Assembly (NCBI GenBank): GCA_946499505.1
Contig: CAMMSL010000002.1
Span: forward strand, 62,001-126,000
Direction of reading: 5' to 3'
Length of the DNA stretch: 64,000 nt
Source: an uncultured Lachnoclostridium sp.
GTDB taxonomy: Bacteria; Bacillota; Clostridia; Lachnospirales; Lachnospiraceae
The position numbers were made by a program, and so were the translations under genes. The notes beneath the pieces were generated by a model that saw only the letters and a list, made by a program, of their open reading frames with translations, had not been told where the DNA came from and ran no database searches. Shown here in pieces: positions 27,215 through 36,814 of this stretch (position 1 is the stretch's first letter; the number at the start of each line of letters is the position of its first letter).

Positions 27215-28546
27215 ATGCTTGTTTTAGGTAATGGAAAAGTTATCACAAGAGACGCCGCGTGCCCGCTGATCGAGAATGGCGCAGTCGCGATCGACGGCAC
27301 TGCAATCTGTAAAGTGGGTTCTGCAGAGGAAGTCAGAAAAGCATATCCCGAAGCAGAGTACATCGATGCAAAAGGCGGTCTGATCATGCCCGGCTTTATC
27401 AATGTACACGAGCATATTTACAGCGCATTTGCAAGAGGGCTTTCCATAAAGGGCTACGATCCGAAAGGATTTTTGGACATCCTTGACGGACAGTGGTGGA
27501 CGATCGACCGCAGCCTCACACTGCATGATACATATTTAAGTGCCATGGCTACTTATATCGACTGTATCAGAAACGGCGTGACCACGATTTTTGACCACCA
27601 TGCAAGTTTCGGCTCGATAAGGGGCTCTCTTTTTGAAATTGAGAAAGCGGCAAAAGAGACAGGAGTACGTTCCTGCCTCTGCTACGAGATTTCTGACAGA
27701 GACGGGATGGACAAAGCGAGAGAATCTGTTATGGAGAATGCAGAGTTTATCCGTCATGCACTTCAGGATGATTCCGGGATGATCGCCGGGATGATGGGTA
27801 TGCATGCACAGTTTACGATCTCTGATGAAACGTTTGCATTGGCGGCTGCCAATAAACCGGATGAAGTGGGATATCACATTCATGTGGCAGAGGGGATCGA
27901 AGACCTGCATCACTGCCTGAAGCATTACGGGAAACGGATCGTTGATCGTCTGATGGATCACGGAATCCTCGGAGAAAAGACGCTTCTCGGGCACTGTATT
28001 TACATCAATCCTCATGAAATGGACTTAATAAAGGAAACAGGAACTATGGTAGTCCACAATCCGGAGTCCAATATGGGCAACGCGTGCGGATGCCCGCCGA
28101 CTATGGAGCTGGTGCACAGGGGAATCCTGACCGGCCTCGGTACGGACGGATATACACATGACATGATGGAATCGTGGAAAGTGGCAAATATTCTGCACAA
28201 ACATCACCTCTGTGATCCGAACGCAGCATGGGGAGAAGTGCCGCAGATGCTCTTTGAGAATAACGCAAAGATTGCGGGAAGATACTTCAAGCAGGAACTG
28301 GGCGTCCTGAAAGAGGGCGCGGCGGGCGATGTGATCATCGTCGACTATGATCCGCTTACACCGATGAATGAGAACAATATAAACAGCCATCTCTTATTCG
28401 GCGTAACAGGGCATGATGTAATGACGACAGTAGCCAACGGCGAAGTCCTGATGAAAGACAGGAGGCTTACGAAGATCGATTCGGCGAAAGTGATGGCCGA
28501 CTGCAGACAGGCAGCGAAAGAGCTTGCCGGCCGGATCAACGGCTGA
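27215..28546 (+). CDS. ssnA: Putative aminohydrolase SsnA
   Basis: A 443-residue member of the amidohydrolase superfamily (TIM barrel, deaminase branch). Metal ligands are visible in FINVHEHIYSAFARG (HxH type), HIHVAEG, GHCIYINP and GTDGYTHDMMES. SsnA proteins occur with ygfK and xdhD and are thought to hydrolyse or deaminate a purine-derived compound; the substrate is not settled. AAAGGAG precedes the ATG. It leads the plus-strand arm, 87 bp before the permease. Confidence 0.95.
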   Translation: MLVLGNGKVITRDAACPLIENGAVAIDGTAICKVGSAEEVRKAYPEAEYIDAKGGLIMPGFINVHEHIYSAFARGLSIKGYDPKGFLDILDGQWWTIDRSLTLHDTYLSAMATYIDCIRNGVTTIFDHHASFGSIRGSLFEIEKAAKETGVRSCLCYEISDRDGMDKARESVMENAEFIRHALQDDSGMIAGMMGMHAQFTISDETFALAAANKPDEVGYHIHVAEGIEDLHHCLKHYGKRIVDRLMDHGILGEKTLLGHCIYINPHEMDLIKETGTMVVHNPESNMGNACGCPPTMELVHRGILTGLGTDGYTHDMMESWKVANILHKHHLCDPNAAWGEVPQMLFENNAKIAGRYFKQELGVLKEGAAGDVIIVDYDPLTPMNENNINSHLLFGVTGHDVMTTVANGEVLMKDRRLTKIDSAKVMADCRQAAKELAGRING

Positions 28547-28633
28547 GCAGGAGAGCTGCATAAGAAATGACTGAATCAGTATAAGGAAGGGCCCGGCGAT
28601 GTATCGGCCGGGGGCAATATAGGGTGAATAGAA

Positions 28634-30064
28634 ATGAATGATACAAAGCAGAAAAAGGACAACTCAGAATTATTTAAATGGGACGGAAATCCGTCGTTCG
28701 GACAGATACTCCCGCTTGCGGCGCAGCATGTGCTTGCCGCGGTAGTCGGCTGTGTGACGCCGGCTATCCTTGTAGCAAACGCCGCAAACAATGCGGGCGG
28801 AAATGTGGATATGGGACTTCTGATACAGGTATCCCTTGTGTTTGCAGCACTGTCTACATTATTACAGTTATATGCAAAGAAAATTAAACTGGGAAGCGGA
28901 CTTCCGGTCATCATCGGCGTCAGCTTCGCATATGTGCCGACGATGACGGCCATCGCAGCACAGGCAAAAGATGTGAATACAATATTTGGAGCTATGGTCA
29001 TCGGCGGCGTCGTAGCCATACTCGTAGGCCTGTTTATCAGACAGATCCGCCGGGTGTTCCCGCCGCTTGTGATTGGAACAGTTATTCTGGCGATCGGGCT
29101 GTCGCTTTACAGTACTGCAGTCAACTATATGGCGGGAAATTCTTCGAATACGTATGAAGTGATCGTGGAGCAGCAGGGCAAAACCGAGGCTTTAGTTTAC
29201 GGCTCATGCCAGAACTGGCTGGTGGCGTTCATTACACTGGCGATCGTTGTTCTGCTCAATCATTACGGAAAAGGGCTCTTCAAGCTGGCATCCATCCTGA
29301 TCGGACTTCTGTGCGGATATGTAGTGGCGCTGTGCTTCGGCATGGTTGACTTTTCGGCGCTGTCAAGTGCAGGATGGTTCCAGATTCCGATGCCGCTTGC
29401 GTTCGGAATGAAGTTTGACGTCTCGGCGATCCTGCCGCTTGGTATTCTGTTTTTGGTCAACTCGATTCAGACGATGGGAGATTTCTCCGCTACAACGACA
29501 GGCGGTATGGACAGACTTCCGACGGACGATGAGCTCAACGGCGGTATCATCGGTTACGGTGTAAGCAATATCGTCGGAGCATTCTTCGGATGCCCTCCGA
29601 CAGCTACATACAGCCAGAATGTCGGCATTGTCGGTTCCACAAGAGTCGTGGCGAGAAAAGTATTTACCGCTTCGGCAGTGATCCTGCTTATCGCGGGCCT
29701 GATCCCGAAATTCTCCGCACTGCTCAGGACAATCCCGCAGTGTGTACTCGGAGGCGCGGTTGCATCGGTGTTTGCATCTATCGCTATGACAGGAATCAAA
29801 CTTCTTGTGACAGAGAAACTGACATACAGAAATACAACAGTCGCAGGTCTTGCCATTGCCATCGGCATGGGCGTGACGCTGAACGACGGATGCTTAAATC
29901 AGATGACACAGAGCATCCACAGCGCTCTGAATATGAGCATGAGTCTGGAGAGCTTCCAGTCCATCATTAACAACACATTTGCATCATCGCCGGTTGTACT
30001 GGCTACGATATTTGCAGTAATTCTGAATCTGATTCTGCCGAAAGACAAGCCGGACGCACAGTAA
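28634..30064 (+). CDS. NCS2 family purine permease (xanthine/uric acid type)
   Basis: A 476-residue inner-membrane symporter with about 14 membrane segments. The family signature QTMGDFSATTTGG and SQNVGIVGSTRVVAR is present, as is LPVIIGVSFAYVPTM. Family members take up uracil, xanthine or uric acid with protons. Position between ssnA and ygfK makes xanthine or uric acid the likely cargo. Confidence 0.95.
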   Translation: MNDTKQKKDNSELFKWDGNPSFGQILPLAAQHVLAAVVGCVTPAILVANAANNAGGNVDMGLLIQVSLVFAALSTLLQLYAKKIKLGSGLPVIIGVSFAYVPTMTAIAAQAKDVNTIFGAMVIGGVVAILVGLFIRQIRRVFPPLVIGTVILAIGLSLYSTAVNYMAGNSSNTYEVIVEQQGKTEALVYGSCQNWLVAFITLAIVVLLNHYGKGLFKLASILIGLLCGYVVALCFGMVDFSALSSAGWFQIPMPLAFGMKFDVSAILPLGILFLVNSIQTMGDFSATTTGGMDRLPTDDELNGGIIGYGVSNIVGAFFGCPPTATYSQNVGIVGSTRVVARKVFTASAVILLIAGLIPKFSALLRTIPQCVLGGAVASVFASIAMTGIKLLVTEKLTYRNTTVAGLAIAIGMGVTLNDGCLNQMTQSIHSALNMSMSLESFQSIINNTFASSPVVLATIFAVILNLILPKDKPDAQ

Positions 30065-30102
30065 GATAGAAAGGCCGGCTGGAATAACAGGAGGAAATAA
30101 CT

Positions 30103-33096
30103 ATGAGTGATATTATGAGACCGATGTCTTTTGAACAGCTCTTAAACTGGACATTGACAGAGTATAAGAAGAGTGGAACTGTATTCGGAGAGCATCATCC
30201 TTATCATGCGGATGAAAAATATAACCGGATGATCTTTGAGAGAACACTTGAGACGCCTGTAGGCCCGGCGGCAGGACCGCACACCCAGCTGGCGCAGAAT
30301 ATCGTGGCCGCGTACTATACAGGCAGCCGTTTCTTTGAACTGAAGACCGTACAGGTCATGGACGGAGCGGAGTTGTCAGCCTGTGTGAATAAGCCGTGCA
30401 TCAAGGCGGATGATGAGTGTTATAACTGTGAGTGGTCCACGGAGCTCTATGTGCCGCAGGCTATGGAAGAGTACATTAAAGCATGGTTCCTGTGCAAAGT
30501 TATCGCCAAAGAGTTTTCTCTGGGGAGCATGGACGGCTTCCAGTTCAATATCAGTGTCGGCTACGATCTGGAAGGAATCAAATCAGAGAAGATCGACAAC
30601 TTCCTCAATACAATGCAGCATGCGCAGGATTCCGATATTTTCAGGACGTGCAGGGAATATCTTCTGGCGCATACAGATCTGTTTGAACATGTGACAAAGG
30701 AAGATATTGAGAGTATCTCGGGGGATATCTGTAATTCTGTTACGATCTCCACACTGCACGGATGTCCTCCGCAGGAGATCGAGCGCATTGCCATGTATCT
30801 GATCACGGAAAAGGGATTCCATACATTTATTAAATGCAATCCGACACTGCTCGGATATGAGTATGCCAGAAAGATGATGGATGATATGGGATACGACTAT
30901 GTGGCGTTCGGAGATTTTCATTTCAAAGACGACCTGCAGTATGAGGACGCGGTTCCCATGCTGACAAGACTGATGAAAGTCTGCGAGGAGAGAAATCTCG
31001 AGTTCGGAGTTAAGATCACGAATACATTCCCCGTAGATGTGAAGCAGAACGAACTGCCAAGTGAAGAGATGTATATGTCGGGGAAATCTCTGTATCCGCT
31101 GTCTATCTCCGTGGCGGCGAAACTGGCGAAAGATTTTGGCGGAAAGCTGCGCATCTCTTATTCCGGAGGAGCGGACTTCTACAATATTAAAGATATCGTA
31201 GAGGCAGGAATCTGGCCGGTGACTGTGGCGACTACCCTTCTGAAGCCCGGCGGTTATGACAGAATGTTACAGATGGCGTCCCTTCTTGAAAAAGAGGGAG
31301 CGGTATTTGCAGGAGTAGATGCCGATGCGGTGAACAGACTCGTGGAGAAGGCAAAGACAGATCCGCACCACGTAAAAGCGGTGAAACCTCTTCCGTCCAG
31401 AAAGATGAAGAAACAGGTTCCGCTTCTGGACTGCTTCGCAGCTCCGTGCAAGGAAGGATGTCCGATCCATCAGGATATTCCGGCATATCTTCAGCTTGTA
31501 AAAGCGGGAAAATATGAGGAAGCCATGAAAGTCATCACGGAGAAGAACCCGCTTCCATTTATTACAGGAACGATTTGCGCGCATCCGTGTATGAATAAAT
31601 GTACCCGTAATTTCTATGAAGAGTCCGTCTACATCCGCGGTATGAAACTGATTGCCGCAGAGAACGGATATGACGCGCTCATGGACAAGATCACCGCTTC
31701 ACCGATAACAAAGAGCGGGAAAGCGGCTGTCATCGGCGGCGGCCCGGCAGGAATGGCTGCGGCATATTTCCTGAGACGCTCAGGCATGGAGACTACATTG
31801 TTTGAGAAAACGGATGCCCTCGGAGGCGTGGTGCGCCACGTGATCCCTGAGTTCCGTATCCCCGGAAGTGCCATCGACAAAGACGCGGCGCTTCTTGAAA
31901 AGATTGGCGTCAACATCTGTCTGAACAGCGAGATCACGGATCTGGATATGCTGAAAAATGCAGGATACACGGCGGTCATCCTTGCTGTGGGAGCCTATGA
32001 ACCGGGGGTGCTCAGACTGGAAAAAGGCGAACCGGTCAATGCACTTGAGTTCCTTGCGGATTTCAAGGCAAAAGACGGGGATCTTGATATCGGAAAGAAC
32101 GTTGTGATCATCGGCGGCGGAAATACGGCCATGGATACGGCGAGAGCGGCCAAGCGCACGAAAGGCGTGGAACATGCGTATCTTGTATACAGAAGAACGA
32201 AGCGTTATATGCCGGCGGATGAGGAAGAACTTGTCATGGCGGTGGACGACGGCGTGGAGTTCATGGAACTGCTCTCACCTGTGAAACTGGAAGACGGAAA
32301 ACTGCTCTGCAAAGTAATGAAACTGGGAGACTGCGACGCTTCCGGAAGAAGAGGCGTAGTGGAGACCGGAGAGGAAAAAGAGATTCCGGCAGATACGGTC
32401 ATCGCAGCGGTAGGCGAGAGAGTGCCGGCGGCATTCTATGAGTCCTGCGGCATCAATGTAAATGAAAGAGGACGCGCCATTGTCAATGAAGAGACCTGCG
32501 AGACGAGCCGTCCGGGCGTATATCTTGCAGGAGACGGTCTTGGCGGTCCGGCGACAGTTGTGGAAGGTATTGCAGACGCGCTGAGAGCCGCACAGGCTGT
32601 GACCGGCGGCACTCTTGTAAGAGACTTTGAGCCGGCGACAGATGAAGATACGATCTACGGAAGAAAAGGAAATCTCTCCGATATGAAAGAAGACAAAGAG
32701 GAGAGCGGAAGATGCCTCGTATGCTCCGGCATCTGCGAGAACTGTGTGGAAGTATGTCCGAACAGGGCGAATATTTCCATCCGCGTGCCGGGCATGGAGA
32801 AACACCAGATCATCCACGTGGATTATATGTGTAATGAGTGCGGCAACTGCAGAAGCTTCTGTCCGTATGACAGCGCACCGTATCTTGACAAGTTCACATT
32901 ATTTGCAGATGAGAAGGATATGGAAGACAGCAAGAATCAGGGGTTTGCGGTTCTTGACAAAGATCAGGTAAAATGCATGGTACGCTTCTTCGGAGAGACC
33001 TCTGTCTGGACAAAGGGAGAAGAGACAAGGATCCCGGAAGGACTGCAGAAACTGATGGAGACTGTCTGCACGGATTATGCATATCTTTTGAGGTAA
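30103..33096 (+). CDS. ygfK: YgfK, putative selenate reductase / flavoprotein iron-sulfur oxidoreductase
   Basis: A 997-residue multi-cofactor protein built like dihydropyrimidine dehydrogenase and glutamate synthase small subunit. Residues 1 to about 420 form a dihydroorotate dehydrogenase-like barrel (TPVGPAAGPHTQLAQNIV, YSGGADFYNI). A cysteine-rich helical domain follows (CFAAPCKEGCPIHQDIP, CAHPCMNKC), then FAD binding near 543 (VIGGGPAGMAAAYF), NAD(P)H binding near 668 (VVIIGGGNTAMDTA), and C-terminal 4Fe-4S motifs near 870-915 (CSGICENCVEVCP; CNECGNCRSFCP). It was named for selenate reduction but belongs to purine clusters, where it probably exchanges electrons between NAD(P)H, XdhD and a reduced purine product. 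Confidence 0.95.
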   Translation: MSDIMRPMSFEQLLNWTLTEYKKSGTVFGEHHPYHADEKYNRMIFERTLETPVGPAAGPHTQLAQNIVAAYYTGSRFFELKTVQVMDGAELSACVNKPCIKADDECYNCEWSTELYVPQAMEEYIKAWFLCKVIAKEFSLGSMDGFQFNISVGYDLEGIKSEKIDNFLNTMQHAQDSDIFRTCREYLLAHTDLFEHVTKEDIESISGDICNSVTISTLHGCPPQEIERIAMYLITEKGFHTFIKCNPTLLGYEYARKMMDDMGYDYVAFGDFHFKDDLQYEDAVPMLTRLMKVCEERNLEFGVKITNTFPVDVKQNELPSEEMYMSGKSLYPLSISVAAKLAKDFGGKLRISYSGGADFYNIKDIVEAGIWPVTVATTLLKPGGYDRMLQMASLLEKEGAVFAGVDADAVNRLVEKAKTDPHHVKAVKPLPSRKMKKQVPLLDCFAAPCKEGCPIHQDIPAYLQLVKAGKYEEAMKVITEKNPLPFITGTICAHPCMNKCTRNFYEESVYIRGMKLIAAENGYDALMDKITASPITKSGKAAVIGGGPAGMAAAYFLRRSGMETTLFEKTDALGGVVRHVIPEFRIPGSAIDKDAALLEKIGVNICLNSEITDLDMLKNAGYTAVILAVGAYEPGVLRLEKGEPVNALEFLADFKAKDGDLDIGKNVVIIGGGNTAMDTARAAKRTKGVEHAYLVYRRTKRYMPADEEELVMAVDDGVEFMELLSPVKLEDGKLLCKVMKLGDCDASGRRGVVETGEEKEIPADTVIAAVGERVPAAFYESCGINVNERGRAIVNEETCETSRPGVYLAGDGLGGPATVVEGIADALRAAQAVTGGTLVRDFEPATDEDTIYGRKGNLSDMKEDKEESGRCLVCSGICENCVEVCPNRANISIRVPGMEKHQIIHVDYMCNECGNCRSFCPYDSAPYLDKFTLFADEKDMEDSKNQGFAVLDKDQVKCMVRFFGETSVWTKGEETRIPEGLQKLMETVCTDYAYLLR

Positions 33097-33135
33097 CAAA
33101 ACAGCAGAATTTTATTACAGAAAGAGGGAGTCGGC

Positions 33136-34503
33136 ATGAAACTTTTATTTAAAGGCGGCACGGTTGTAAGCGGAGACGGCATGAAGAAACTTGATCTACT
33201 GGTAAAAGGCGAGAAGATCCTTGCGGCGGGCGAGGATCTGGAATTCCGCGACGCCCAGATTGTGGACGTCCGCGGAAAGCTCCTCTTCCCCGGCTTTATC
33301 GATGCGCACACTCATATGGCGCTGGAAGTGAGCAATACGATCACGGCGGACAAGTTCGAGACCGGAACAAAAGCGGAGCTTGCCGGCGGAACTACATGTA
33401 TCGTGGATTATGCCACACAGTATAAGGGGGAGAGCCTGAGAGAGGCGCTCAACAACTGGCATAAGAAGGCGGACGGACAGTCTTCCTGTGATTATGCATT
33501 TCATCTGGCTCTGACAGACTGGAACGAGGAGATCAGCCGTGAGCTGGAGGAAATTGTCCAGAAAGAGACGTGTTCGTTCAAGCTGTACATGACCTATGAT
33601 ACGATGGTAGACGATGAGACCATGTATGAAATCCTCTCCCGTCTGAAAGAACTGGGCGGAATTGCCGGCGTACACTGTGAGAATAACGGTATCATTCAGG
33701 CAAGGCTCAAAGAACTGGAGAAGACAAAGGGCGGAAGGACAGACGTATCGGATTATCCGTGGACGCGTCCGAAAGAGGCGGAGGCGGAAGCAGTGGCACG
33801 TCTCTTAAAGATCGCCAAATGTGTAGATACACCGGTTGTCGTGGTACATTTGAGCACCGCAGCAGGATACCGTGAGATTCTCAGGGCACGAGAAGAGGGA
33901 CAGACCGTATATGTGGAAACGTGCCCGCAGTATCTGCTTATGGATGAGAGCAAGTATTCTCTTCCGGCAGAGGAGGCAAGGCATTACATGATCGCCCCGC
34001 CGCTCCGTAAAAAGAAAAATCAGGAAGTACTCTGGCAGGCGCTCAAAGAAGGACGCATTCAGACTATAGCTACAGATCACTGCAGTTTTACAAAAGAGCA
34101 GAAAATGGCGGGAGCGGAAGATTTCTCGAAGACGCCATGCGGTATGCCGGGGGCAGAGGAACGCCCGGCTCTGATCTGGCAGTTCGGTGTAAATGGAGAG
34201 AGGATCACGGCAGAGCAGATGTGTATCTATCTGTCGGAGAATCCGGCCAAGCTTTATAAGCTGTATCCGTGGAAAGGAGCGCTCGTTCCCGGAAGTGATG
34301 CGGATATTGTTGTGTGGAATCCGGACACCGAATGGACGATGACGGCAGAGAACCAGCAGTCGGCATGTGACTACTGTCCGATGGAAGGAACGAAGATCTG
34401 CGGAAGGGCAGAACAAGTATATTTGAGAGGCAGGCTTGTGGCGGAAAACGGAAAAATCCTTGAGGAGAAGTCCGGCGTGTATGTCCGTCACGGCGTGGAA
34501 TAA
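33136..34503 (+). CDS. hyuA: D-hydantoinase / dihydropyrimidinase
   Basis: A 455-residue cyclic amidohydrolase. The binuclear metal site is visible: FIDAHTHM near residue 56, the carboxylated Lys149 (CSFKLYMTYD), GVHCENN, VVVHLSTAAG and ATDHCSF. It would open hydantoin-, dihydropyrimidine- or imidazolone-like rings produced during purine breakdown. An AGAGGG site precedes the ATG. The next gene, yqeC, begins 1 bp after its stop. Confidence 0.94.
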   Translation: MKLLFKGGTVVSGDGMKKLDLLVKGEKILAAGEDLEFRDAQIVDVRGKLLFPGFIDAHTHMALEVSNTITADKFETGTKAELAGGTTCIVDYATQYKGESLREALNNWHKKADGQSSCDYAFHLALTDWNEEISRELEEIVQKETCSFKLYMTYDTMVDDETMYEILSRLKELGGIAGVHCENNGIIQARLKELEKTKGGRTDVSDYPWTRPKEAEAEAVARLLKIAKCVDTPVVVVHLSTAAGYREILRAREEGQTVYVETCPQYLLMDESKYSLPAEEARHYMIAPPLRKKKNQEVLWQALKEGRIQTIATDHCSFTKEQKMAGAEDFSKTPCGMPGAEERPALIWQFGVNGERITAEQMCIYLSENPAKLYKLYPWKGALVPGSDADIVVWNPDTEWTMTAENQQSACDYCPMEGTKICGRAEQVYLRGRLVAENGKILEEKSGVYVRHGVE

Positions 34504-34504
34504 A

Positions 34505-35269
34505 ATGATCTATATTTACAGTGGAGACAGGCTGCATAAGACAGACTCTCTGAGACAGGCGCTGAAACTGGAGAAAGAAGAGCTCCGGGGACAGCGCCCG
34601 GTCGTATCGGCGGTCGGCGCAGGGGGCAAGACAACAACGCTGCACCGGCTTGCCGACGAGTATGTCCGGGCAGGTGTACCGGTGCTCGTGACAACCACGA
34701 CGCACATCATGAAAGAAGACAAGGAATGGTTCCTGTCCGGCTTCTCGGAAGAGAAGGCAGAAGAGCAGCTGAAAAAGTCAGGACAGGTATGGGCAGGAGA
34801 GCCGGCTTACGGCGGCAAGCTGGGGAGACTCTCAGACGCCGCACTCGAGAAACTTCTGAAGCGGGATGTCCCGGTGCTCGTCGAGGCGGATGGAGCCAAA
34901 CGGCTGCCGGTCAAAGTACCTGCAGAACACGAACCGGTGATCCTGCCCTGTACGACTCACGTATTGTCAGTATACGGGCTGGACAGTGTGGGAAAGAAAA
35001 TAGAAGATACGGTATTCCGCCCGGAACTGGCGGAGATACTTTTAAAGAAGAAAAGAACAGAATGTGTGACGGAAGAGGACATTGCCCGGCTCGCGGCATC
35101 TGATCTCGCGGGGAGAAAAGGATGTCCGGAGACGGCCGTTTACACAGTCGTTTTGAATAAAGCAGATGATGAAAAACTCAGAAAAACGGCACTTGTCATA
35201 TGCCGTTTGCTGGATGACAGGGGAATCCGGCAGGTGATCGTCACAGGCAGAGAAAAAATTCTAATTTAA
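34505..35269 (+). CDS. yqeC: Selenium cofactor biosynthesis protein YqeC
   Basis: A 254-residue P-loop protein with AVGAGGKTTTLHRLADEY (nucleotide loop), LVTTTTHI and VLVEADGAKRLPVK. YqeC proteins are genetic markers of labile-selenium molybdenum hydroxylases. ATG 34505 is chosen because the family begins there; a longer frame from 34436 would overlap the hydantoinase gene by 68 bp. The ribosome site is weak, so translation is probably coupled to the upstream stop. Confidence 0.92.
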   Translation: MIYIYSGDRLHKTDSLRQALKLEKEELRGQRPVVSAVGAGGKTTTLHRLADEYVRAGVPVLVTTTTHIMKEDKEWFLSGFSEEKAEEQLKKSGQVWAGEPAYGGKLGRLSDAALEKLLKRDVPVLVEADGAKRLPVKVPAEHEPVILPCTTHVLSVYGLDSVGKKIEDTVFRPELAEILLKKKRTECVTEEDIARLAASDLAGRKGCPETAVYTVVLNKADDEKLRKTALVICRLLDDRGIRQVIVTGREKILI

Positions 35270-35275
35270 CGGATC

Positions 35276-35306
35276 ATAACAGTTCAGCCCATGGCCGGAC
35301 TGTTAT
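35276..35306. repeat. Palindromic hairpin, element A of a repeated motif
   Basis: A 14-bp near-perfect stem (35276-35289 with 35293-35306, 3-base loop) built on AACAGTTCAGCC. The same AACAGTTCAGC start recurs in the next spacer at 36700. No T-run follows, so it is probably a dispersed or mRNA-processing repeat. Confidence 0.6.
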
Positions 35307-35325
35307 AACAGGAAGGCAGATAGAA

Positions 35326-36681
35326 ATGAAGATATTGATCAGAGGCGCCGGAGATCTGGCGACAGGAATCGCATCCAGACTCTATGGAGCAGGACATCAG
35401 ATCCTGATGACCGAGATAGAGGTACCGCTTACTGTAAGGCGTACCGTTGCACTGTCAAGAGCAGTCTATGAGGGAAGTGCCCATGTGGAGGAGATGCTGG
35501 GTGTTCTTGTGAAAGATCAGGCAGGCGCTGAACAGACTATGGCGTCGGGAGATATCGCGGTCATGGTGGATGAAACAGCATCCTGCCGGGAGTGGTTCCG
35601 TCCGGATGTGGTCGTGGACGCAATCCTCGCAAAGAGAAATCTTGGGACAAAGATCACGGACGCGCCCTTTGTCATCGGAGTCGGCCCCGGATTTACGGCG
35701 GGAGCTGACTGCAATTGTGTGGTTGAGACAAAGCGCGGGCATACGCTGGGAAATATTATCCGGCGGGGAAGCGCGATCCCCAATACCGGTGTACCGGGAA
35801 ATGTAGCAGGCTATACGATTGAGCGGCTGATCCGCGCAGGAGCGGATGGAATACTGGAGCCGAGAGCACAGATAGGGGATTATGTGGAGAAAGGCTCTGT
35901 TGTCGCTGTCACTGGAGGTGTTCCGGTATATGCACAGATGTCCGGTATCGTTAGAGGCATGCTTCAGGCCGGCGTACAGGTGAATAAGAATCTGAAGATC
36001 GGAGATATCGATGCAAGAGCGGAAGTATCCCACTGCTATACGATTTCCGACAAGGCGAGAGCCATCGGAGGCGGCGTACTGGAAGCAGCCGCTGCATTCG
36101 AGCGGATGAAAGACCGGTTTGCCATAGTTATTCTCGCAGCGGGAGCAGGTACAAGGTTTGGAGGGAATAAACTGAATGCGCTTGTGAAAAACAGACCGCT
36201 CTATGAATATACGCTGGACCGTGTACAGGCATTCGGATCATTTCCGGCATTTATTGTTACCGGCTCCGAAGAAATCGCGCAGGAAGCAGAAATGAGAGGC
36301 ATTACTCCGGTGTGGAATAAAGAGCCGGAAAGGGGAATATCCCTCTCCCTTACGCTGGGGCTTAAGAAAGCGCTGGAGAGCAGGCCGGATTTAAAAGGAG
36401 TCATGTTCTCTGTCTGTGACCAGCCGGGGCTTGACACTTCAACTATGCAGCAGATTTTCTGTACGGCGTATCTGCATCCGGGGAGCATTGTATGCGCGGG
36501 AAACAGCGGGAGAACCGGAAATCCGGTGTGCTGGGATGAAAACTTTTTCCCGGAGCTGCTTGCCCTGACCGGTGATGAAGGCGGAAGACAGATCATGAGA
36601 AAATATAAGGAAAAGGTGAGGATCGTACAGGTGGATTCGGAGGAACTAAAAGACATTGACAGACGGGAAGACCTGAGATAA
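35326..36681 (+). CDS. Fusion of YqeB (Se-dependent Mo hydroxylase maturation) and MocA-like nucleotidyltransferase
   Basis: A 451-residue protein. Residues 1 to about 260 match the EF2563/YqeB family (LIRGAGDLATGIASRLYGAG; IGVGPGFTAGADCNCVVET; GNVAGYTIERLIRAGADG). Residues from about 264 are a complete MocA/MobA-type cytidylyltransferase: VILAAGAGTRFGGNKL (nucleotide loop) and CDQPGLD with GRTGNPVCW. Both parts appear intact, with no stop or frame change between them. The joint enzyme would attach CMP to molybdopterin and deliver selenium or assist cofactor insertion into the neighbouring dehydrogenase. These two functions are separate proteins in E. coli. Confidence 0.92.
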   Translation: MKILIRGAGDLATGIASRLYGAGHQILMTEIEVPLTVRRTVALSRAVYEGSAHVEEMLGVLVKDQAGAEQTMASGDIAVMVDETASCREWFRPDVVVDAILAKRNLGTKITDAPFVIGVGPGFTAGADCNCVVETKRGHTLGNIIRRGSAIPNTGVPGNVAGYTIERLIRAGADGILEPRAQIGDYVEKGSVVAVTGGVPVYAQMSGIVRGMLQAGVQVNKNLKIGDIDARAEVSHCYTISDKARAIGGGVLEAAAAFERMKDRFAIVILAAGAGTRFGGNKLNALVKNRPLYEYTLDRVQAFGSFPAFIVTGSEEIAQEAEMRGITPVWNKEPERGISLSLTLGLKKALESRPDLKGVMFSVCDQPGLDTSTMQQIFCTAYLHPGSIVCAGNSGRTGNPVCWDENFFPELLALTGDEGGRQIMRKYKEKVRIVQVDSEELKDIDRREDLR

Positions 36682-36699
36682 ATATAACAAGAAGATAGT

Positions 36700-36783
36700 A
36701 ACAGTTCAGCTCATGGAACAGCCCGCTCGAAAAATCATGCGAGCATGATTTTCTCTCACGGTCAGTTCCATGGCTGAACTGTT
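36700..36783. repeat. Long cruciform-like inverted repeat, element B
   Basis: Arms 36700-36719 and 36765-36783 pair over 19 bp with one bulged base. Inside is a second stem, AAAATCATGC (36731-36740) with GCATGATTTT (36743-36752), loop of 2. The outer arm begins with the same AACAGTTCAGC as the hairpin at 35278. It lies between the yqeB-mocA fusion and the ferredoxin gene. Confidence 0.7.
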
Positions 36784-36814
36784 GCAAAAAACTAACTGAG
36801 AGGAGATGGATGGT

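Noticed and set aside
36700..36783. Inverted repeat as insertion-sequence ends or a terminator
   Set aside because: There is no transposase frame inside and no T-run after the stem; a structured intergenic repeat fits better.
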